Below, in pieces: positions 13,954-18,797 of a DNA stretch of 18,797 nt. The stretch lies in NCBI GenBank assembly GCA_934875675.1, contig CAKXIK010000048.1, positions 1-18,797 on the forward strand, written 5' to 3'. Each line of letters opens with the position of its first letter. Positions within the stretch are counted from its first letter, which is position 1. A model generated the notes under the pieces. That model saw nothing but the letters and a program-made list of their open reading frames with translations, did no database searches and had not been told where the DNA came from. Origin of the DNA: an uncultured bacterium (GTDB lineage Bacteria; Bacillota; Clostridia; Oscillospirales; Acutalibacteraceae). Both the position numbers and the translations under genes were made by a program.

Positions 13954-15444
13954 ATGAAGAAGAGTTGTGCAACACCCTATGGCCGGTTTTATTTGCAGCT
14001 TTGCGATGCTGAAAAGCTGGAGTTGGGGCACTTTTTTTCAGAACTGCATGGGCGTGTTTGGCTGCCCAAAAAGCAAAAAAACGCAATGCGACAAGATTTT
14101 GAAGCTGCCATTGTAGTGCTGGTGCAAAGCGGGGTTCCGCTGCGGGAAGCGCTCGGGCGGCTTTCCCTTTGCCGTCTGGGTGATTTTTATTCCACCGCAC
14201 CTTCCCAGTGGTATGCACTCGACGATGCCGCAAAAGTGTATCCGCTTTCCATGAGTCATCGGGAAATTAAGATGTTCCGGCTTTCATTTTACCTTTCGGA
14301 GCCGGTTGTTCCCGAGCTTTTGCAGATTGCGCTGACATTTACCATCCGGCGTTTTCCTTTTTTTGCGACAACCGTGAAGAAGGGATTTTTCTGGCATTAT
14401 ATCGATTCCGTCCGCAGAAGATTTGCGGTTTTACCGGAGGATCGGCTTCCGTTTTCTCCGATGGATGTTTCGTTGAGCGGTTCCTCCTCGTTTCGTGTAA
14501 TGTATTACATGAACCGTATCAGTGCGGAGTATTTTCACATTTTGACGGATGCAACAGGCGGAATGGCGTTTTTGAAAACATTGGTGGGAGAATATTTGCG
14601 TTTGAGGGGTGTTGACCTGCAGTATTCTTCGTTGTTGCTTAATCCGCAGGAACTGCCGCATGAGGAAGAAAGTTCGAATGGATTCGACCGCGCTACCATT
14701 GCAGAACAATCCTCTGGGTTTGTGGATAAACCTGCGGTGCAGATGGGCGGCAGAAGATCGGTCGTTCGCCCTTGCCGACTGTTGCATTTTGAATTGCAGG
14801 GCGACGAATTGCTGCAATGTGCGCATGCGCATAATTCCACGGTGACGGCGCTGATGCTTGCCATGATGTTTATTGCAGTACGCGATGCAACCGCAAAAAA
14901 ACGGGGTAAGGTACAAATTCAGGTCCCTGTCAATATGCGAAAGTATTATCCGTCTGAGACACTGCGAAATTTTTCCATGTATTGCTCCATTCGTTTTTCA
15001 CTTGATGAGATTACAACGGTGGACGAGCTGCTTCCTAAAATCAGCGAACAACTTTTGGAGGGCGGTTCGCAGCATAAAATGAGTGAAATGATGAATGCAG
15101 CATCTGCAATGGTTCGTTCGCTGCGGTGGATTCCGCTGGCAGTCAAACAACCATTCGCGCGGATTATTACCGGATTCTTGGGTGACCGGGTGTTTTCCAC
15201 AACGCTTTCCAATCTGGGAGTGGTGCGAATGACACCCGAAATGAAGCCCTTTGTAAAGAAAATCGATTTTTCACTTGGAGGCGGGATGCTGAACCGGGCT
15301 TCCTGTGCAATGGTCACGGCAGGGAACACTGCGGTGTTTTCCGTGACAAAGTTGACACATGACCCTTCATTTGAAGAATCCCTGAACCGGCAATTGGAAG
15401 AATTTAATTTGCCGTTTTGTATTACCGGCAGTGAACTAATTTGA
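13954..15444 (+). CDS. AATase/condensation-like acyltransferase of unknown substrate
   Basis: The 496-aa product resembles proteins annotated as alcohol acetyltransferase-like (AATase, related to condensation-type acyltransferases). Residues about 87-150 (ALDDAAKVYPLS...FRLSFYLSEPVVPELLQIALTFTIRRFPFFATTVKKGFFW) are characteristic of the group. The catalytic HxxxD lies in YFHILTDATGGMAFL as His195-Asp199, followed by Gly202-Gly203. A second conserved block is QIQVPVNMRKYYPSETLRNFSMY near residues 322-344. It has no transmembrane segment. Acyl donor and acceptor are unknown. Residues 1 to about 85 form a basic, helical N-terminal extension that I do not recognise as part of the core domain. The start ATG 13954 has AAAGGAAG about 7 nt upstream. 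It is followed 17 nt later by a DUF6320-like membrane protein, its usual partner as I recall. Confidence 0.78.
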   Translation: MKKSCATPYGRFYLQLCDAEKLELGHFFSELHGRVWLPKKQKNAMRQDFEAAIVVLVQSGVPLREALGRLSLCRLGDFYSTAPSQWYALDDAAKVYPLSMSHREIKMFRLSFYLSEPVVPELLQIALTFTIRRFPFFATTVKKGFFWHYIDSVRRRFAVLPEDRLPFSPMDVSLSGSSSFRVMYYMNRISAEYFHILTDATGGMAFLKTLVGEYLRLRGVDLQYSSLLLNPQELPHEEESSNGFDRATIAEQSSGFVDKPAVQMGGRRSVVRPCRLLHFELQGDELLQCAHAHNSTVTALMLAMMFIAVRDATAKKRGKVQIQVPVNMRKYYPSETLRNFSMYCSIRFSLDEITTVDELLPKISEQLLEGGSQHKMSEMMNAASAMVRSLRWIPLAVKQPFARIITGFLGDRVFSTTLSNLGVVRMTPEMKPFVKKIDFSLGGGMLNRASCAMVTAGNTAVFSVTKLTHDPSFEESLNRQLEEFNLPFCITGSELI

Positions 15445-15461
15445 GAAAGGTGGTGCCACAC

Positions 15462-16031
15462 ATGGAGGTTATCCTGACATACCCTAAAATCAGACACAAA
15501 TTGGTTACCGAACAAAGAATACGATTGATTTTCTTTTGGTTATTTCTGATTGCAGACGTAGCGTGCGGAATTGTAAATCTTTGTGTGGGCGGCAAAGCCT
15601 GGAGTCTGGTGGTGGCATGGTCGCTGCATTTAATTTGGGCAAGTGTGATTACACGTCCGCTTGTGGAAAACCACTGGATGGGCAGAACCACACATTTTGT
15701 GGTTTACGCCTGTGTGCTGCTGGTGTTGATTGATGTGCTGCTTGCGCCGGGTTGGGCAGGATTTGTTGTGCCAATTATTGGGTTTGGTTTGCTCGTTGCT
15801 CTTGGCGCTCTGTTTTTTTCCAATCTGCCGCGCAGAAGACAAAATGTGCTTGTAATGTTTTGGGTTTCGCTTGCCGGGCTTGCCGCATTTCTTTGCGCGG
15901 CGTTTGGATGGATTTCACTCAATTGGCCGATGATTGTGTTGGGGTCGCTTGCGCCGGCATTAATGATTGCGAGCATTGCGGTGCTCAGAAAGCAACTTCT
16001 TGTGGAACTGAAAAAGCGGTTTCATATTTGA
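15462..16031 (+). CDS. DUF6320-like integral membrane protein
   Basis: This 189-aa protein begins MEVILTYPKIRHKLVTEQRIRL and then has about six hydrophobic segments (roughly residues 22-42, 45-64, 75-93, 96-118, 127-146 and 150-170), ending in a basic tail LRKQLLVELKKRFHI. It looks like the membrane part of DUF6320 proteins, which from memory are frequently encoded beside AATase-like acyltransferases and often carry an N-terminal zinc ribbon. No zinc ribbon is present here. Function is unknown; a membrane partner or anchor for the preceding acyltransferase is an inference from adjacency. The start ATG 15462 has AAAGGTGG about 9 nt upstream, 17 nt after the acyltransferase stop, so the two are almost certainly co-transcribed. 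mnmE follows after 70 nt. Confidence 0.7.
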   Translation: MEVILTYPKIRHKLVTEQRIRLIFFWLFLIADVACGIVNLCVGGKAWSLVVAWSLHLIWASVITRPLVENHWMGRTTHFVVYACVLLVLIDVLLAPGWAGFVVPIIGFGLLVALGALFFSNLPRRRQNVLVMFWVSLAGLAAFLCAAFGWISLNWPMIVLGSLAPALMIASIAVLRKQLLVELKKRFHI

Positions 16032-16101
16032 TTAAAGTTTTTTAGCTTTTGCACGGTTTTCCATTTTGATTCGTAAACAACCATATTCGGGAGGTACCAT
16101 T

Positions 16102-17466
16102 ATGCCAGATACCATCGCAGCCATTGCAACGGCTCAAGCACCGGGAGGAATTGGAGTCGTGCGCATTTCAGGTTTGGAAGCGCTCACCGTTGCTGATTGC
16201 ATTTTTTCTGCCGCAACAGGCGCAAAATTGACAGAGTCCCACGGGTATCGTGCGCATTTTGGCCATGTGCGGGATCATGAGGGTGAATTTGATGAGGCGG
16301 TTGCACTGGTATTTCGCGCGCCAAAAAGCTATACGGGAGAAAATGTTGCGGAAATTTCCTGCCATGGCGGTGTTTATCTGGCACAAAGACTCCTTCGTGC
16401 AGCATTGGGCGCAGGGGCAAAACTTGCCGGACCAGGGGAATTTACCCGGCGTGCTTTTTTGAATGGAAAAATTGGATTGACCCAAGCCGAAGCTGTGATG
16501 GATTTAATCGGAGCACAGGGTGAAGCCGCGGCAAAGGCTGCTCTTTATGCTCACGAAGGTGCATTGGCGAGAAAAATTGATGCAGTCAGAGCGAAGTTGT
16601 TGGATGCAGCGGCGCATTTGACGGCATGGGCAGATTTTCCGGATGAAGAAGTTCCCGAAGTTACCGAAGATGAGTTGACAGAACGCCTTGGCGAGGTTTG
16701 CGAAAGTCTTTCAGGATTACTGCGTCAGTTCGATGCGGGCAGAGCAATTCGCGAAGGGGTTGAAACCGTTATTCTCGGCCGTCCAAACGTGGGAAAATCC
16801 ACACTGATGAATTTACTTTCGGGCTGTGAGCGCAGCATTGTTACCGATGTGGCGGGTACCACTCGCGATGTGGTAGAGGAAACGGTTCGCGTTGGGGATG
16901 TTTTGCTGCGGCTTGCCGATACAGCGGGTCTGCGGGAAACGGATGATCCCGTGGAGAGAATTGGAGTTGACCGCGCAAGAAAACGGCTTTCCACTGCAGG
17001 GTTGGTGCTTGCGGTATTTGACGGTTCTCAGCCGTTGGGCGAGGAAGATTTTGCATTGCTTGATTCTGTGTGCGATCGACCGGCGATTGCGGTAGTCAAT
17101 AAAGAAGATCTTTCGTTAAAAATTGATCTTTCGGCAATTCAGAAAAAAATTACACACATTGTTACAATTTCTGCAGCAAACCAAAGTGGTCTGGATTCAT
17201 TGACCGATACAATTGCACAGGTGCTTGGAACGTCTCAGCTTTCGCCCGACGAAGGCATGCTTTGCACGGAGCGGCAAAGAGAATCGGCGGCTCGTGCGCA
17301 GTCTTTCGCTGCAGAAGCACTGCAAAGCGTCAAATCCGGTTTTACTTTTGATGCAGTAACGGTTTTGGTGGAAAGCGCAATGGATGCTCTTTTGGAGCTT
17401 ACAGGAGAAAAAACCTCCGAAGCAGTAGTAGATGCGGTTTTTTCGCAATTCTGCGTCGGGAAATAA
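16102..17466 (+). CDS. mnmE: tRNA uridine-5-carboxymethylaminomethyl modification GTPase MnmE
   Basis: MnmE works with MnmG to modify the wobble uridine of certain tRNAs. The 454-aa product starts MPDTIAAIATAQAPGGIGVVRISG (formyl-THF-binding N-domain). A G domain contains GRPNVGKST at 226-234 (G1), AGTTRD at 251-256 (G2), DTAG at 273-276 (G3) and NKED at 333-336 (G4). The C-terminus is the invariant FCVGK with catalytic Cys451. Length is normal. GGGAGGT 6-8 nt before ATG 16102 marks the start; the in-frame codons from 16066 are not needed. It is separated from jag by five accessory genes and is not followed by mnmG or rsmG, unlike the usual order. A strong terminator ends it at 17521. Confidence 0.97.
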   Translation: MPDTIAAIATAQAPGGIGVVRISGLEALTVADCIFSAATGAKLTESHGYRAHFGHVRDHEGEFDEAVALVFRAPKSYTGENVAEISCHGGVYLAQRLLRAALGAGAKLAGPGEFTRRAFLNGKIGLTQAEAVMDLIGAQGEAAAKAALYAHEGALARKIDAVRAKLLDAAAHLTAWADFPDEEVPEVTEDELTERLGEVCESLSGLLRQFDAGRAIREGVETVILGRPNVGKSTLMNLLSGCERSIVTDVAGTTRDVVEETVRVGDVLLRLADTAGLRETDDPVERIGVDRARKRLSTAGLVLAVFDGSQPLGEEDFALLDSVCDRPAIAVVNKEDLSLKIDLSAIQKKITHIVTISAANQSGLDSLTDTIAQVLGTSQLSPDEGMLCTERQRESAARAQSFAAEALQSVKSGFTFDAVTVLVESAMDALLELTGEKTSEAVVDAVFSQFCVGK

Positions 17467-17520
17467 TTGAAACCCATTTTTCATTTTAATTTGTAAGAGA
17501 TGACAAAAGGATATATCTGA

Positions 17521-17550
17521 AATCCGCACATTCCGTGCGGATTTTTTTTT
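17521..17550 (+). terminator. Terminator after mnmE
   Basis: AATCCGCAC (17521-17529) pairs perfectly with GTGCGGATT (17535-17543) around a 5-nt loop, followed by seven more T residues. It isolates noc from the mnmE transcript. Confidence 0.93.
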
Positions 17551-17570
17551 GCATCGACATATTCCGACAA

Positions 17571-17599
17571 TTGAAATTACCTAAATATGGTATTGTTAT
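17571..17599 (+). promoter_or_regulatory. Possible noc promoter
   Basis: TTGAAA (17571-17576), 17 nt, TGTTAT (17594-17599). It lies just after the mnmE terminator and about 100 nt before the noc start. The -10 is only four of six, so this is tentative; some promoter is needed here because the terminator upstream is strong. Confidence 0.4.
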
Positions 17600-17698
17600 G
17601 ACAACGGACAAGTATTTAATGAATATTTCCCAAGAGCTGCTTGCCTGATTTGTCCTTGCCGCACAAGCGGCAGCAATTAATTGGAGGAGGCATTCCAA

Positions 17699-18529
17699 AT
17701 GAATTTTCCTGGCTTTGAAAAGAAAAAATCGAAACCTCGCCTAATGGAAATTCCAGTGGATGCGCTGCAGGCAGGAAGCCATCAGCCGCGCAAGGTTTTT
17801 GCAAAAGACGAGCTTGTGTCTTTGGCGGACAGTATTCGCCAAAATGGAATTTTGCAGCCGCTCCTTGTGCGCAGATGCAATGGAGAATATGAAATTGTTG
17901 CAGGAGAGCGCCGAATGCGTGCAGCAAAGCTTGCCGGACTGCAGACGGTACCCTGTATGCTGATTGATATGGAAGAGGAGGACGCGGCAGTGTGCTCCTT
18001 GTTGGAAAATTTGCAGCGGCAGGATCTTTCTTTTTTTGAAGAAGCAGAAGGAATTGCACTCCTGATTCATGAATTTGGAATGACACAGTCACAGGCGGCC
18101 GAACGGTTAGGAAAACAGCAGTCAACCATTGCAAATAAATTGCGATTGCTTCGTTTTTCTGAAAAAGAAAGGATATTGCTTTGTCAGTATTCGCTTTCGG
18201 AACGTCATGCACGGGCATTGCTTCGAATTGAGGATGATGTTACGCGATTTAAACTCTTGCGCGAAGTTGGTGAAAAGGAATTGACCGTTGCACGGACAGA
18301 GGCACTGGTGGAACAAACAATTTCAGGAACAGATTCCACCAAGAAGACACGAAGACCCACAATTATTGTAAAAGACGTCCGTATTTTCTTTAATACGGTT
18401 GCACATGCAGTTGATTTGATGAGACAATCCGGAATTAATGCATCCGAAGAGCAGAACGAAACGGAAGACTGTATTGAGTATGTTATTCGGATTCCGAAAC
18501 AAGCTGCATGCAAAAAAAGATCTGCATGA
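17699..18529 (+). CDS. noc: ParB-family nucleoid occlusion protein Noc
   Basis: The 276-aa product is a ParB/Noc CTPase clamp. The N-terminal CTP-binding domain has LMEIPVDALQAGSHQPRKVF (15-34), GERRMRA (69-75) and ENLQRQ (103-108). The helix-turn-helix is ERLGKQQSTIANKLRLLRF (135-153), and a C-terminal domain (about 222-268: VKDVRIFFNTVAHAVDLMRQSGI...EYVIRIPKQ) matches Bacillus Noc as I remember it. Gln141, Lys147, Arg152 and Arg169 align with the residues that give Noc, rather than ParB, its DNA specificity. Noc coordinates cell division with chromosome position by holding DNA at the membrane. The N-terminus MNFPGFEKKKSK is short; whether it is a membrane-targeting helix is unclear. TTGGAGGAGG precedes ATG 17699. 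Position between mnmE and the expected parA also fits Noc. No parA is in the window. Confidence 0.88.
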   Translation: MNFPGFEKKKSKPRLMEIPVDALQAGSHQPRKVFAKDELVSLADSIRQNGILQPLLVRRCNGEYEIVAGERRMRAAKLAGLQTVPCMLIDMEEEDAAVCSLLENLQRQDLSFFEEAEGIALLIHEFGMTQSQAAERLGKQQSTIANKLRLLRFSEKERILLCQYSLSERHARALLRIEDDVTRFKLLREVGEKELTVARTEALVEQTISGTDSTKKTRRPTIIVKDVRIFFNTVAHAVDLMRQSGINASEEQNETEDCIEYVIRIPKQAACKKRSA

Positions 18530-18557
18530 AAATTTTCGTCTGATAGGAATCCTCATC

Positions 18558-18597
18558 AACAAGCGGCACATCTTCGGGTGTGCCGCTTGTTTTGTTT
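18558..18597 (+). terminator. Terminator after noc
   Basis: AACAAGCGGCACA (18558-18570) pairs perfectly with TGTGCCGCTTGTT (18579-18591) around an 8-nt loop, then TTGTTT. The 13-bp stem is very stable. Its T-rich tail overlaps the parS palindrome. Confidence 0.9.
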
Positions 18598-18608
18598 CAC
18601 GTGAAACA
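18593..18608. promoter_or_regulatory. parS centromere-like site
   Basis: TGTTTCACGTGAAACA is a perfect 16-bp palindrome and matches the parS consensus TGTTNCACGTGAAACA bound by ParB/Spo0J. It lies 64 nt after noc, close to the origin where parS sites cluster. ParB would load here and spread, aiding origin segregation and SMC loading. Confidence 0.9.
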
Positions 18609-18797
18609 TGAAAACAGCTTACTAACAACCCAAATAAATAAGAAAGCTTTTACGACATTGCAGAAAGTGATGTATTTAAAACCAATTGCAATCTTGCAAA
18701 AAAATTATATCGGTAATTTTTCTGCGTTGTAAATAGATATGACCCATCTACCCGAAAAAAAAAAGATATGGTAACAATCGCATTTCAAAGCCTTAGA
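18609..18797. other. AT-rich non-coding end of the window
   Basis: No reading frame, RBS or structured RNA could be supported in these 189 nt. The stretch is AT-rich with A-runs. By gene order it is probably the upstream region of parA (soj), which would lie just past the right edge; that is inference only. Confidence 0.4.

Noticed and set aside
14721..14729. Exact consensus DnaA box (TGTGGATAA strand) inside the acyltransferase gene
   Set aside because: It is a single site within coding sequence, with no cluster around it, so it is probably chance.
15193..15201. TTTTCCACA DnaA-like 9-mer inside the acyltransferase gene
   Set aside because: It is isolated in coding sequence; the relaxed motif is expected occasionally by chance.
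1..18797. CRISPR arrays, tRNA/rRNA genes, transposases or phage genes
   Set aside because: I looked for repeat-spacer patterns, cloverleaf-type sequences and mobile-element proteins and saw none.

Overview
This window is the chromosomal replication-origin region of a low-to-moderate-GC Gram-positive bacterium (Bacillota, class Clostridia; Oscillospirales/Ruminococcaceae-like is my guess). The evidence is the gene content and order: dnaA-dnaN-S4 protein-recF-remB on one side, rpmH-rnpA-yidD-yidC-jag ... mnmE-noc on the other. A Noc protein, RemB and an LPATG sortase substrate also point to a monoderm Firmicute.

Left arm (1-4911, all minus strand, transcribed away from the origin): dnaA, dnaN, an S4-domain RNA-binding protein overlapping recF by 4 nt, recF, remB, and the start of a small zinc-ribbon membrane protein cut by the window edge. 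The dnaA-dnaN gap (3257-3600) is packed with variant DnaA boxes. The dnaA-rpmH gap (4912-5480) is AT-rich and holds divergent promoters. Together they are the probable oriC, and transcription polarity flips here: every gene to the left is minus and every gene to the right is plus.

Right arm, conserved block (5404-8743): rpmH (44 aa), rnpA, yidD, yidC and jag, which serve translation, RNase P, membrane insertion and RNA binding.

Right arm, accessory block (8744-16031): between jag and mnmE, which are usually close neighbours, lie five plus-strand genes. They are a cell-wall-anchored beta-helix/MucBP surface protein with its own terminator, a sugar-transfer-associated ATP-grasp protein with a good promoter, an orphan family-5 substrate-binding lipoprotein, an AATase/condensation-like acyltransferase, and a small membrane protein resembling DUF6320. 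The last three run with short gaps into mnmE and may form one operon. This is the least understood part of the window.

Right end (16102-18797): mnmE with a strong terminator, then a noc gene. The usual mnmG and rsmG are missing between them. A perfect 16-bp parS palindrome overlaps the T-tract of the noc terminator, although the Noc protein carries the residues known to select the different Noc site (NBS). The last 190 bases hold no gene I can support and are probably upstream of a parA outside the window.
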